Source: Bacillus sp. 2B10 (GTDB lineage: Bacteria; Pseudomonadota; Alphaproteobacteria; Sphingomonadales; Sphingomonadaceae). Taken from it: a stretch of DNA of 64,000 nt. Positions within the stretch are counted from its first letter, which is position 1. Each line of letters starts with the position of its first letter. Made by a program: the position numbers and the translations under genes. Positions 8,874 to 17,499 of this stretch are shown here, piece after piece. The notes under the pieces were generated by a model, which was not told where the DNA came from, ran no database searches, and saw nothing but the letters and a program-made list of their open reading frames with translations. The DNA lies in the NCBI GenBank assembly GCA_003946805.1, contig RPSH01000018.1:16096-80095 (forward strand). Reading direction: 5' to 3'.

Positions 8874-9419
8874 ATCCGTCCGCCCATGATGCGTCGCCCG
8901 AATGCGCCGCCGCCGATGAACGGCCCCCGATTCAACGAATTCATCCAGAGCCCCAAGGTCCGCGTGATCGACCATGAGGGGGAGAATCTGGGTGTGATGT
9001 TCACGCGCGAAGCGATCGCGCAGGCGGCCGAGGTCGGGCTCGATCTGGTCGAGGTGTCGCCGAACGCCGATCCGCCCGTCGCCAAGTTCCTCGACGTGGG
9101 CAAGTTCAAGTACGAGGCGCAGAAGAAGGCGAACCTCGCCCGCAAGACCCAAAAGACGCAGGAGATCAAGGAGATCAAGATGCGTCCGAACATCGACGAT
9201 CATGACTATGATACGAAGATGAAGAAGGTCGAGCAGTTCATCACCGAGGGCGACAAGGTGAAGGTCACGATGCGCTTCCGCGGTCGCGAGCTGAGCCACG
9301 GCCAGCTCGGTATGGCGGTGTTGCAGCGGGTCGCCGAAGCGACGCAGGAAATCGCCAAGGTCGAAGCCTATCCGCGCATGGAAGGCCGCCAGATGCTGAT
9401 GGTGCTGTCGCCGAAGTAA
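8874..9419 (+). CDS. infC: Translation initiation factor IF-3, with an ATC start
   Basis: Binds the 30S subunit and discriminates against wrong start codons and initiator mispairing. The body is full length: FNEFIQSPKVRVIDHEGENL (N-domain), a Lys-rich linker KANLARKTQKTQEIKEIK, and the C-domain with MRPNIDDHDYDTKMKKVEQF and KVTMRFRGREL. I place the start at ATC 8874 (181 aa, M/I-RPPMMRRP...) because the only ribosome site is correctly spaced for it; ATG 8886 would give 177 aa. Since IF-3 rejects non-AUG/GUG/UUG starts, this allows negative autoregulation. A strong terminator follows the stop. Confidence 0.93.
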   Translation: MRPPMMRRPNAPPPMNGPRFNEFIQSPKVRVIDHEGENLGVMFTREAIAQAAEVGLDLVEVSPNADPPVAKFLDVGKFKYEAQKKANLARKTQKTQEIKEIKMRPNIDDHDYDTKMKKVEQFITEGDKVKVTMRFRGRELSHGQLGMAVLQRVAEATQEIAKVEAYPRMEGRQMLMVLSPK

Positions 9420-9445
9420 GCATCCGCCCGTTCGTCGGGAAAAAC

Positions 9446-9480
9446 GACCGCCATGGCCCGGCCGGCTATGGCGGTCTTTT
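9446..9480 (+). terminator. Rho-independent terminator after infC
   Basis: GACCGCCAT (9446-9454) pairs perfectly with ATGGCGGTC (9468-9476) and is followed by TTTT. It closes the thrS-infC transcript. The remaining 209 bp to 9689 contain no gene I can support. Confidence 0.88.
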
Positions 9481-9689
9481 CACGTCACTGCCTGGCAGAG
9501 GATACTGCCCGTGATCCGGTCGGGGAACGCTGTCGCCCCGATCGCGGTTTCAGCTTCGCCGCAGCCCATGACGACGGCACTTTCCCGTTTCCCCATGTCC
9601 GGTGGGACGTTCCGGGCCGAAGCAATCGGGAAAGCGGGAGCCGCTGCATCTTCCCGCAACCGGTTCCCAATCGGCAAGCAGCCCACCAG

Positions 9690-10166
9690 CTATCTGTCAG
9701 TGGCGCTTCGCTGCTCCGTAGGCGTCGCGGCGCGGTGTCCGTAACTGAGGACGCTGGTGATCCGCCAGGCACCATCCTGCTTCGCCCAGACCATCACGAA
9801 TTTGGCGATCCCCTCGCATCGTCCCGTCGCCCGTTCGCAAAAGCGGTGTTCGCCCTCCTCGATCGCACCATAATCCTTGATCGGATAGACGCGGAACGTC
9901 GCGGGGATCAGTTCGCGCTTCGCCTTTCCGCAAATGTATTTGCGCACGCCATCGACCATCGCGTCACGCTCGAACGTCGCACCGCCGGTGTCGTGGTAGA
10001 AGGCGACCTTCGGATCGAAATAGCCCGAGAAGGTCGGCAGGTCGCAGCGGTTGTAGGCGTCGAACACCTTGGCATCGAGCGCGCCGATCTCGGTCGTCAA
10101 AGGATCGGCCGGGGGCGGCACGGACGCCGCCAGCAAGGCTGCGGCAACTGCGATCGCGGTCATCAT
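9690..10166 (-). CDS. Exported SnoaL/NTF2-like protein
   Basis: A 158-aa protein with a short signal peptide (MTAIAVAAALLAASVPPPA) and a compact alpha+beta domain of the nuclear transport factor 2 / SnoaL type: IGALDAKVFDAYNRCDLPTF, FYHDTGG, ERDAMVDGVRKYICGK and the closing strands FVMVWAKQDGAWRITSVLSY. Members are small enzymes or binding proteins built around a conical cavity; no catalytic set can be assigned here. Three Cys residues in the mature part could form disulphides in the periplasm. It is 13 bp downstream of the serine hydrolase gene and probably co-transcribed with it. Confidence 0.75.
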   Translation of the reverse strand: MMTAIAVAAALLAASVPPPADPLTTEIGALDAKVFDAYNRCDLPTFSGYFDPKVAFYHDTGGATFERDAMVDGVRKYICGKAKRELIPATFRVYPIKDYGAIEEGEHRFCERATGRCEGIAKFVMVWAKQDGAWRITSVLSYGHRAATPTEQRSATDR

Positions 10167-10179
10167 GGCTTTGGTCCCG

Positions 10180-11271
10180 TCAGTTCATCTGGCCGCGGAG
10201 GAAGGCGATCAGTTTCGGATCACTGCCGGTGCGTTCGAGGATGGGCAGGATGACCCGCCACCCGTTGTCGCTGTTGGTCAGGATGACGATGCCGTCGCCG
10301 CTCGCGCGATCGATCGCGGCGAAGGTGAACGCCCCGGCATCCTTGCCGGTGTGGAGCATCGTCGTGCGATCGGGAAAGCCGAGCAGCTGCCAGCCGAGGC
10401 CGAAGCCGGTCCAGGGCGGACAGCTGGCCGCCTTCGTTCCGATACATAATTCGGGCGTCAGGTTGGCCTGCGATCTGCTGCGCTCCGCCGCGACAGACGC
10501 GACCAGGCCCCGGTCGTTGCGGGCATCGATGAGGAAGCGCGCATAATCACGCGCGGTTGCGTGCGCCAGATCGGCGGCGTTGTATCTTGTCACCCGCTCG
10601 ACCGGCAGCGGCTTGCCTGCGTCGTCGTAGGGCACGGCGATCGGCACCGTCTCGCCTTGCGCCGACACATAGCCCGAGGCGGGCATGTGGGCGGGGGCGA
10701 ACAGCCAGCGGTGGCCAAGCGTCTCGAACGATTGCCCGGTGCGGCGCTCGGCGTAGCGGGCCGCATATTGATACCCCTCGCCCGAATAGCCGGTGGTCGT
10801 GCCGGGATCATGATCGAACGCCAGCCCCTTCGCATCGCGCCAGTTCGGCAATCCGGTGCGATGGCTCAGCGCCATGCGGACCGTCAGCTTCATCCGCCGG
10901 GGATCGCGCGACAGGTCGGGGTCGCTCCAGTAGCGATCCATCGGCTCATCAAGCGACAGCTGGCCGGCCGAAACCAGTCGCAGGATGACCTCCGCCGTCA
11001 GCGGCTTCGTCAGCGAAGCGAGATTGTAGGGTGTGGCAACGGTCGCCGCGCGGTCCGGCCCCGCCATGCCCCAGGCCCCGGTCAAGACGACCCGTCCGTT
11101 GCGGATCACGGCGATCGACGCGCTCTCCACGCGCTGTTCGCGCAGGGTTGCAGTCATGTCCGGCAGCGCGGAGTTCGTGCTGGCGTCCGCCATCGAGGCG
11201 CAAGCCGTCAACGCGACCATGCCGAAGCGAATTCCTCGTTTCAACGTGGTGGCTGTATTACTCATGTGCAA
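10180..11271 (-). CDS. Serine hydrolase of the beta-lactamase/class C family, exported
   Basis: A 363-aa protein with an N-terminal export signal (FGMVALTACASMADA, with a possible lipobox LTAC) and a penicillin-binding-protein/class C fold. The SxxK nucleophile is in NLASLTKPL (about residue 88), the second motif is YSGEGY in place of the classical YxN, and the third is LHTGKD (KTG equivalent). Relatives include esterases, D-aminopeptidases and PBP-like peptidases as well as AmpC; true beta-lactamase activity cannot be read from the sequence. The next gene to the right, glnD, is transcribed in the same direction but 151 bp away. Confidence 0.85.
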   Translation of the reverse strand: MHMSNTATTLKRGIRFGMVALTACASMADASTNSALPDMTATLREQRVESASIAVIRNGRVVLTGAWGMAGPDRAATVATPYNLASLTKPLTAEVILRLVSAGQLSLDEPMDRYWSDPDLSRDPRRMKLTVRMALSHRTGLPNWRDAKGLAFDHDPGTTTGYSGEGYQYAARYAERRTGQSFETLGHRWLFAPAHMPASGYVSAQGETVPIAVPYDDAGKPLPVERVTRYNAADLAHATARDYARFLIDARNDRGLVASVAAERSRSQANLTPELCIGTKAASCPPWTGFGLGWQLLGFPDRTTMLHTGKDAGAFTFAAIDRASGDGIVILTNSDNGWRVILPILERTGSDPKLIAFLRGQMN

Positions 11272-11422
11272 CAGTTAGCGGCACAGAAGTCTGGCCGCAA
11301 CCTCGCTCGCATTTGCCGTCGACACGGCGGACGTGAGAACCGCACTGAGATTCCCGAACCACGATCCTTTCCGGGTAGCAACCACTCTCCCCCTCCCGTT
11401 CGACGCCCGCGACCGGACCGGA

Positions 11423-14206
11423 TCACACGAACCCGGCAAAGTCCTTGCCCGCCGCGGCATCGAGCATCCGCCGTTCGAGCGATTTCAGCCGCAGCTGCCC
11501 GGTGATGCGGTCGCCGGTCAGGTCGGTGACGTAGAAGGTGTCGACCGCGCGCTCGCCATAGGTGGCGATGTGCGCAGAATGCAGCGTCACCTTCGACTGG
11601 AACAGCGCCTGCGCCAGATGGTGGAGCAACGCAGGGCGGTCGCGGGCGTTGACCTCGATCACGGTGAAGCGGTTCGACGCGGCATTGTCGATCAGCACGT
11701 TGGGCTCGATCGGAAACGCTTCGGCACGCGGCCGCGACAGCGGTTTCGCGGCAAGGCGGTCGTTCAGCTTCATCCGGTTGGCGAGCGCGTCGCCGATCGC
11801 GGTCTTCAGCCGCTGCAACTGCCCCGCTTCGTCGAACGGCCCGCCCAGCGGGTTCTGGACGAGGAAATTGTCGAGCGCCATGCCGGTGCGCGTCGTGTGG
11901 ATGCGCGCGTCGATGATGTTGCCGCCCGCGGCGTGGATCGCGCCGGCGATGCGGTAGAACAGCCCGGGATGGTCGGCGGCATGGACCGTGACCAGCGTGG
12001 CCCCGCGGTCCTCGTCGACGCTGGTCTCGATCGTCAGGCGGGTGTCGCCCGACTGGTCGACGACGCGGGCGTTGGCGGCGATCACGTCGTCGGGTTCGGC
12101 GATCCAGTAGGCCGGCGGCAAGTGGCGGACATAGGCGGCCAGCGTCTCCTTGTCCCAGCCCAGCGTCGCGCGCAACGTCGCCTGCTTCTCGGCGATGCGT
12201 TCGTCGCGGCCGCGCTGCTTGTGGCCCAGACGCAGCACCTCCTCGGCGGTCTCGAACAGCGTGGTGAGCAGCTGGCGCTTCCACCCGTTCCACGTTCCCG
12301 GCCCCACCGCGCGGATATCGACGACGGTCAGCACCAGCAGCATGCGCAGCCGCTGCGGCGACTGCACCACGCCGGTGAAGTCGAGGATCGTCTTGAAGTC
12401 CGACAGGTCGCGCTTGAACGCGGTCGCCGACATCAAAAGGTGATAGCGCACCAGCCACGCCACCGTCTCGGTCTCGGCCGGGGTGAGGCCGAGGCGCGGG
12501 CACAGCCGCTCGGCGACCTCCGCCCCCAGGATCGAATGGTCGCCGCCGCGCCCCTTGGCGATGTCATGGCACAGCACCGCGACGAACAGCGCGCGCCGCT
12601 GGACGATGCCACCGAACAGCGCGGTGGCCAGCGGATGCTCCTCGCGACAGATGCCGCGCTCGACCTGCGACAACAGCCCGATCATGCGGATCGTATGCTC
12701 ATCCACCGTATAATGGTGGTACATGTCGAACTGCATCTGCGCGACGATGCGGCCGAAATCGGGAATGAAGCGGCCGAACACCCCGGCCTCGTTCATCCAG
12801 CGCAGCACCAGCTCGGGATCGCGCGGGGACGTCAGCACGTCGAGGAACAGCTGGTTGGCGCGCGGGTGCGATCGGACCTGCCCGGCCAGCCGCGCATCGC
12901 GCGACGCCGCGCGCATCGCCAGCGGATGGATTTCGAGGCCGTGCAGGTCGGCGAGCGCAAAGATCTCGATCAGCCGCACCGGGTCTTCGGCGAAGAAATT
13001 GTCCTTGGGCAGCGCCAGCCGCCCGCGATCGAGCACGAAGCCGTGCAGCCGCCGCGGCCGCCGGCGCAGGCGCGGAAAGCCGAAGCGGCTGCCGCGCGCG
13101 GCATAGGTTTCGTCGAGGTGGCTGAGGAACATGCCGGTCAGGTCGCCGACCCGCTTGGCCTGCAGGAAATAGAATTGCATGAAGCGTTCGACGCGCGACT
13201 TGCCGACCCGGTCGCTGTAGCGCATCCGCGTCGCGATCTCGGTCTGCACGTCGAAGGTCAGCCGCTCCTCGGCCCGCCCGGTGATGAGGTGTAGATGACA
13301 GCGCACCGCCCACAGGAAATCCTCGGCCCGGTTGAACTTGCGCAGTTCGGGCGCGCTGAGCAGCCCGACCGGCACCAGATCGGCGGCGCGGCGGACGTTA
13401 TAGGCGTATTTCCCGATCCAGAAGAGCGCGTGCAGGTCGCGCAGGCCGCCCTTCCCCTCCTTCACATTCGGTTCGACGACATAGCGGGTGTCGCCCATCC
13501 GCTTGTGCCGCGCATCGCGTTCGGCCAGCTTTTCGGCGATGAAGGTCCGGGCGGTCCCCTCCTGCACCTCGCTCTTGAAGCGCTGCGCCGCCTCCGCATA
13601 GAGCGTGGTATCGCCCCAGACATAGCGCGCCTCGACCAGCGCGGTGCGCACCGTCACGTCGGCCTTCGCCTGCCGCACCATCTCGTCGAGCGAGCGCGAC
13701 GAATGGCCGACCTTCAGCCCCAGGTCCCACAGCGCATAGAGCGTCGATTCGATGACCTGTTCGGACCATGGCGTCTGCTTCCACGGGGTCAGCACGCCGA
13801 TATCGACGTCCGAATGCGGCGCCATCTCGCCCCGGCCATAACCGCCGACCGCGATCAGCGTCATGCGTTCGGCCGCGGTCGGATTGTGGTTGGGGTGGAC
13901 GCGCTCGACAATGAATCCGGCCAGCGCGACGAGGATCGCGTCGGTCAGATAGGCATAGGCCGCCGCCGTCTCCAGCCCGTGGCCGGGCCGCACCGACAGC
14001 CGGCGTTCGATCTCGGCCCGCCCGCGTGCTAGCGCGTCGCGCAGCACGGCGGTCGCGGCGCGGCGCAGCGCCACGCCGTCGCGGGTTTCCGCCGAAAGGC
14101 CGCGAAGCGCCTGCGCCAGCGCCGCCGGATCGACGATCGCCTGCGGATCGACGATGCGCTCGAACCGCGGCGGCGTGGCGAGGTCGGGCTGGACCGCGTC
14201 GTTCAG
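11423..14206 (-). CDS. glnD: Bifunctional uridylyltransferase/uridylyl-removing enzyme GlnD, with a CTG start
   Basis: The glutamine sensor that uridylylates and deuridylylates PII. The catalytic nucleotidyltransferase signature VGGYGRGEMAPHSDVDIGVL sits near residues 121-139, the HD domain with CHDIAKGRGGDHS in the middle, and two ACT domains at the end (VTVHAADHPGLFYRI and VIEVNARDRPALLHHL). The first GTG in frame is at 14074, but GlnD-like sequence (FERIVDPQAIVDPAALAQ) continues upstream to a CTG at 14206 that overlaps the grpE stop (CTGA) and lies 7 nt after GGAGG. No ATG, GTG or TTG exists between. With CTG the protein is 927 aa, a normal family length. Confidence 0.92.
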   Translation of the reverse strand: MNDAVQPDLATPPRFERIVDPQAIVDPAALAQALRGLSAETRDGVALRRAATAVLRDALARGRAEIERRLSVRPGHGLETAAAYAYLTDAILVALAGFIVERVHPNHNPTAAERMTLIAVGGYGRGEMAPHSDVDIGVLTPWKQTPWSEQVIESTLYALWDLGLKVGHSSRSLDEMVRQAKADVTVRTALVEARYVWGDTTLYAEAAQRFKSEVQEGTARTFIAEKLAERDARHKRMGDTRYVVEPNVKEGKGGLRDLHALFWIGKYAYNVRRAADLVPVGLLSAPELRKFNRAEDFLWAVRCHLHLITGRAEERLTFDVQTEIATRMRYSDRVGKSRVERFMQFYFLQAKRVGDLTGMFLSHLDETYAARGSRFGFPRLRRRPRRLHGFVLDRGRLALPKDNFFAEDPVRLIEIFALADLHGLEIHPLAMRAASRDARLAGQVRSHPRANQLFLDVLTSPRDPELVLRWMNEAGVFGRFIPDFGRIVAQMQFDMYHHYTVDEHTIRMIGLLSQVERGICREEHPLATALFGGIVQRRALFVAVLCHDIAKGRGGDHSILGAEVAERLCPRLGLTPAETETVAWLVRYHLLMSATAFKRDLSDFKTILDFTGVVQSPQRLRMLLVLTVVDIRAVGPGTWNGWKRQLLTTLFETAEEVLRLGHKQRGRDERIAEKQATLRATLGWDKETLAAYVRHLPPAYWIAEPDDVIAANARVVDQSGDTRLTIETSVDEDRGATLVTVHAADHPGLFYRIAGAIHAAGGNIIDARIHTTRTGMALDNFLVQNPLGGPFDEAGQLQRLKTAIGDALANRMKLNDRLAAKPLSRPRAEAFPIEPNVLIDNAASNRFTVIEVNARDRPALLHHLAQALFQSKVTLHSAHIATYGERAVDTFYVTDLTGDRITGQLRLKSLERRMLDAAAGKDFAGFV

Positions 14207-14760
14207 GCGCCGCCCTCCGGCGCCTTCGCCACGCCGACCAGCGCGGGCCGCAGCAGCCGATCACGGATCATGTAGCCGGTCTGGATTTCCTGCACGACCG
14301 TTCCCGGCGCGGCATCGGCCGACGGCACCTCGAACATCGCCTGATGCTTGTTGGGGTCCAGCGCCTCTCCGACCGACACCATCTTCGTGATGCCGTGTCG
14401 GCTGAACACGCTGTCCAGCTCACGACCGGTCGCCTCCAGCCCGGTGATGAGGCCCTTCAGCCGGTCGTCGCCGCGCAGGTCGTCGGGGATCGCCGACAGC
14501 GCGCGCGACAGGTTGTCGGCGACCGACAGGACGTCGCGCGAAAACGCGGTCGCGGCATAGGCGCGGGCGTCGGCCACTTCCTTCTCGGCGCGGCGGCGGA
14601 CGTTCTGCAGGTCGGCGCGGGCATACAGCACCTCGGCCTGTGCATCGGCCAGCTTCGCCTCCAGTTCGGCGCTGCGATCCGCTTCGGCGACTTCGGGGGC
14701 GGCCTCTGCGGTGGCTTCGCGCAGGTCGTTCGTATCGTCGTTGGCGGGGATGTCGTTCAT
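14203..14760 (-). CDS. grpE: Nucleotide exchange factor GrpE
   Basis: A 185-aa co-chaperone that releases ADP from DnaK. A long acidic, heptad-rich helix (ELEAKLADAQAEVLYARADL, NVRRRAEKEVADARAYAATA) leads into the conserved C-terminal beta domain, with the family motif VVQEIQTGYMIRDRLLRPAL close to the end. ATG 14760 is chosen over an upstream opening at 14838 because it follows the hrcA stop by 16 nt and starts the acidic tail. It is the middle gene of hrcA-grpE-glnD. The ribosome site for glnD lies inside its last codons. Confidence 0.95.
   Translation of the reverse strand: MNDIPANDDTNDLREATAEAAPEVAEADRSAELEAKLADAQAEVLYARADLQNVRRRAEKEVADARAYAATAFSRDVLSVADNLSRALSAIPDDLRGDDRLKGLITGLEATGRELDSVFSRHGITKMVSVGEALDPNKHQAMFEVPSADAAPGTVVQEIQTGYMIRDRLLRPALVGVAKAPEGGA
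14214..14218 (-). promoter_or_regulatory. Shine-Dalgarno GGAGG inside grpE that serves the CTG start of glnD
   Basis: Read on the minus strand, GGAGG is followed by 7 nt and then CTG (14206-14204), whose last two bases are shared with the grpE TGA. The arrangement favours re-initiation by ribosomes finishing grpE, which would make glnD translation dependent on grpE translation. Confidence 0.7.
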
Positions 14761-14776
14761 TCCAGTCTCTTCTTCA

Positions 14777-15814
14777 TCAGCCCAGCAATCGGGCCAGCGT
14801 TGCGGCGGTGAAATCCACCATGGGCACGACGCGCGCATAGTTCAACCGGACAGGCCCGATCACGCCGACGACGCCGACGACGCGCCCGTCCAGCGCGCGG
14901 ACCGGCTTGGCGATGACCGACGATCCGGTCAATGCGAACAATTTGTTTTCCGACCCGATGAAGATGCGCGCGGCATCGCCGTCCTGCGCAGATTCGAGCA
15001 ACCGTGCGATCTCTTCCTTGCCCTCCAGCTCGTCGAGCAGCTGGCGCACGCGGTCGAGGTCGTGGCTGGCGGCCTCGTCGATCAGCCGCGCCTGTCCCCG
15101 CACGATCAGCACCGGGCGGTGGCCGCCATCCTCGCTCCACATCGCAAGGCCGCGTTCGACCAGCGCGCGCGCGGCGACGTCCAGTTCGGCACGCTCCTGC
15201 CCGATCTCGCGCAGGATGCAGGCGCGCGCCTCGCTCAGGGTCATGCCCGACAGGCGCGCGGTCAGGTAATTGCCCGCCTCGACCAGCGCGGCGGCACTGG
15301 CGCCGGGGGTGTCGAGCACGCGGTTCTCGACCGATCCGTCGGCCCCGACCAGCACGGCCAGCGCGCGGGTGCCCGACAGCGGCACGAACGACACCTGCCG
15401 CAGCACCGGTTCGTGCTTGGGGACCAGCACCACCCCGGCACTGGCCGACAGGCCCGACAGCGCGGCGGCGGTGCGGGCGAGCGCTTCCTCGACCGGTCCG
15501 GCGCTGTCGGCCTGCGCGGCGATGGTCGCGCGTTCCTGTGCCGACGGTTCCATCGCGTGCATCATGCCGTCGACGAACAGGCGCAGGCCGGTTTCGGTCG
15601 GCATCCGCCCGGCACTGACATGCGGCGCGGCGAGCAGCCCGGCTTCCTCCAGATCCTGCATCACCCCCCGGATCGAGGCGGGCGAAAGGTTCAGGCCCGA
15701 CAGCTGCGCGATGGTGCGCGACCCGACCGGCGTGCCGGTGGCGAGGTAGGAATCGACCACGATCCGGAACACGTCGCGCGCGCGGTCGGTCAGTTCGTGG
15801 ATCGGTGCGGTCAT
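14777..15814 (-). CDS. hrcA: Heat-inducible transcription repressor HrcA
   Basis: A 345-aa repressor that in other bacteria binds CIRCE operators of groESL and dnaK. The N-terminal winged helix is evident (RDVFRIVVDSYLATGTPVGS, RTIAQLSGLNLSPASIRGVM, AGLLAAPHVSAGRMPTETGL), followed by the GAF-like HrcA domain ending IGPVRLNYARVVPMVDFTAA. First gene of hrcA-grpE-glnD. I looked for a CIRCE inverted repeat (TTAGCACTC-N9-GAGTGCTAA) in the upstream 340 bp and did not see one; that space is filled by two palindromic repeat elements, so the gene is probably not autoregulated through a nearby CIRCE. Confidence 0.95.
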   Translation of the reverse strand: MTAPIHELTDRARDVFRIVVDSYLATGTPVGSRTIAQLSGLNLSPASIRGVMQDLEEAGLLAAPHVSAGRMPTETGLRLFVDGMMHAMEPSAQERATIAAQADSAGPVEEALARTAAALSGLSASAGVVLVPKHEPVLRQVSFVPLSGTRALAVLVGADGSVENRVLDTPGASAAALVEAGNYLTARLSGMTLSEARACILREIGQERAELDVAARALVERGLAMWSEDGGHRPVLIVRGQARLIDEAASHDLDRVRQLLDELEGKEEIARLLESAQDGDAARIFIGSENKLFALTGSSVIAKPVRALDGRVVGVVGVIGPVRLNYARVVPMVDFTAATLARLLG

Positions 15815-15852
15815 GGGTGGAATGTAGGACGACCAGGCGCCAAGCGGAACCC

Positions 15853-15989
15853 GGATCCTCCCCGCTCGCGGGGAGGGGGACCGTCCGCGTCAGCGGATGG
15901 TGGAGGGGGATCGCCACGCAACGCAACGGTTCCGCAAGCGGACACCCCCCTCCACCATGCTGCGCATGCCCCCCCGTGCCGGAGAGGAT
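15853..15989. repeat. Repeat family B copy 1 (CCTCCCC palindromic element, about 140 bp)
   Basis: Begins GGATCCTCCCCGCTCGCGGG and ends ...CCGGAGAGGATT, with internal GGTGGAGGGGGATCGCC and CACCCCCCTCCACCATG. A second copy in opposite orientation lies at 56768-56907; most of its length matches when reverse-complemented. It sits directly upstream of hrcA, so it may carry or disturb its promoter. Family A copy 1 abuts it. Confidence 0.85.
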
Positions 15990-15991
15990 TA

Positions 15992-16155
15992 GGGCCGATC
16001 GACATTCAGGCCGTACCCCCGCGCAGGCGGGGGTCCAGAGTAACGGCAGGACGACATTCGTGGCTCTGGACCCCCGCCTGCGCGGGGGTACGTGAACCAG
16101 AAAGGCTCCTGATCCTGCTGGATGGCCCTCCAATTCGCTGAATGTCGATCGGCCC
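15992..16155. mobile_element. Repeat family A copy 1: 164-bp element with 18-bp terminal inverted repeats and TA flanks
   Basis: The ends are a perfect inverted pair: GGGCCGATCGACATTCAG (15992-16009) and its complement at 16138-16155. Both sides are flanked by TA (15990-15991, 16156-16157), as expected for a TA-targeting (Tc1/mariner/IS630-like) miniature element. Inside is a second, longer palindrome built on GTACCCCCGCGCAGGCGGGG. An inverted copy of the same 164 bp length is at 21485-21648. There is no coding capacity. The last C together with the TA forms the stop codon of the next gene. Confidence 0.85.
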
Positions 16156-16667
16156 TAGTTCGGCGCGATGAACTGCTCGATCGGCAGTTCGTTCGGTGCG
16201 GACCGCAGCGCTTCGTTCATCGCCTGGTTCGCCATCGCGCAGCCATAATAGAAGGACAGGTGCTGCGACGCACCCGATGCCTCGTTCCAGCGGATATCGA
16301 CCGAGGGCATGTCCGTCGGCGCATTCTGGCACCCCGGATGGCCGGGCTGGATCAGCTGCTCTCCCTGCCGCGGCCGATACCGCTCCAGCTTCGCGGCGAA
16401 GGCGCGATACTGGTCCGGCGATGCCCGGAACGCGCGGATGCCGCTGACCTTCGTGAAGCGCTTGCCCTCGAACACCCCCGACCCGTCGGGCTGCACCGTC
16501 ACGCGATACACCGGGCATGTCCCGAAACATGGCGACGTCTCGTAGCTGATGGTCTCGCGCTCGATCGCGACCGGCCGGGTGTCGGTGCTCGTGTTGCCGA
16601 CCGCCATCACGCAGCCGCCGGTCATGGCACCCGATATCGTCAACATGCCCAAGGCGATGAATTTCAT
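16155..16667 (-). CDS. DUF6438-type lipoprotein
   Basis: A 170-aa putative lipoprotein: MKFIALGMLTISGAMTGGC gives a signal II lipobox (TGG-Cys19), and the mature domain carries ETISYETSPCFGTCPVYRVT, the hallmark of the DUF6438 family, followed by DGSGVFEGKRF. Function is unknown; members are small envelope proteins with a conserved CFGxCP Cys pair. The stop TAG (16157-16155) is made from a flanking TA plus the first base of a repeat element, so the C-terminal residues may differ from the ancestral protein. It separates hrcA from rph. Confidence 0.8.
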   Translation of the reverse strand: MKFIALGMLTISGAMTGGCVMAVGNTSTDTRPVAIERETISYETSPCFGTCPVYRVTVQPDGSGVFEGKRFTKVSGIRAFRASPDQYRAFAAKLERYRPRQGEQLIQPGHPGCQNAPTDMPSVDIRWNEASGASQHLSFYYGCAMANQAMNEALRSAPNELPIEQFIAPN

Positions 16668-16782
16668 AGGTAGCTCCCTGTTCGGGTCCGTCGTTACGGC
16701 CCCGTTCCCCCGACGTATCCCGCGGCGGCTGGCGCGCCGATGAACGGATCGCTAGGGCTAGGCGAAATTTCAGGAGATTCCC

Positions 16783-17499
16783 ATGCGCCCATCCGGCCGC
16801 GCCCCCGACGACATGCGTGCCATCACGATCGAGACGAACTTCACCCGCCATGCGGAAGGATCGTGCCTGATCGGCTTCGGCGATACGAAGGTGCTGGTCA
16901 CCGCCTCGCTCGAGGAGCGCCTGCCGCCATGGCTGCGCGGCAAGGGCGAAGGCTGGGTCACCGCCGAATACGGCATGCTGCCGCGCGCCACCCATACCCG
17001 CAGCAGCCGTGAAGCCGCCAAGGGCAAGCAGTCGGGCCGCACGCAGGAAATCCAGCGGCTGATCGGCCGTTCCCTTCGCGCGGTCGTCGACCTCAAGGCG
17101 CTGGGCGAACGCCAGATCACGCTCGATTGCGACGTGATCCAGGCCGATGGCGGCACCCGCACCGCATCGATCTCCGGCGCGTGGGTCGCGCTCCGCCTCG
17201 CCGTCGACGGGCTGATGCGCGAAGGCAAGCTGGAGGTCGATCCGATCAGCCGCCAGGTCGCGGCGGTCAGCTGCGGCATCCATCAGGGCACACCGGTGCT
17301 CGACCTCGACTATATCGAGGATTCGGCCGCCGATGCCGACGCCAATTTCGTGCTGACCAGCGACAACAACATCGCCGAGGTACAGGCCACCGCCGAGGGC
17401 GCGTGCTATGACGAGGAGGCGCTGCTGCGCCTGCTGCGCCTCGCCCGCATCGGCTGCGGCCGCATCTTCGCAGAACAGCTGCGGGCGACCGGGCGATGA
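16783..17499 (+). CDS. rph: Ribonuclease PH
   Basis: A 238-aa phosphorolytic 3'-5' exoribonuclease that trims tRNA 3' ends. Full-length family features: [19 protein letters not shown], the Arg-rich phosphate-binding segment [60 protein letters not shown] (metal/active-site loop) and [20 protein letters not shown]. The start ATG follows a clear CAGGAG ribosome site. It overlaps rdgB by ATGA, so the two are translationally coupled. Its active region is intact, unlike the frameshifted rph of E. coli K-12. Confidence 0.96.
   Translation: MRPSGRAPDDMRAITIETNFTRHAEGSCLIGFGDTKVLVTASLEERLPPWLRGKGEGWVTAEYGMLPRATHTRSSREAAKGKQSGRTQEIQRLIGRSLRAVVDLKALGERQITLDCDVIQADGGTRTASISGAWVALRLAVDGLMREGKLEVDPISRQVAAVSCGIHQGTPVLDLDYIEDSAADADANFVLTSDNNIAEVQATAEGACYDEEALLRLLRLARIGCGRIFAEQLRATGR

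Noticed and set aside
9481..9689. Short frames in the gap after the infC terminator
   Set aside because: No ribosome site, no coding bias and no recognisable peptide; treated as non-coding.
10180..11271. Calling the serine hydrolase an AmpC beta-lactamase
   Set aside because: The motifs show only the broad class C/PBP-like fold, and YxN is replaced by YSG; resistance function cannot be supported.
15815..16154. CIRCE operator upstream of hrcA
   Set aside because: No TTAGCACTC/GAGTGCTAA inverted repeat is visible; the palindromes present belong to repeat families A and B.
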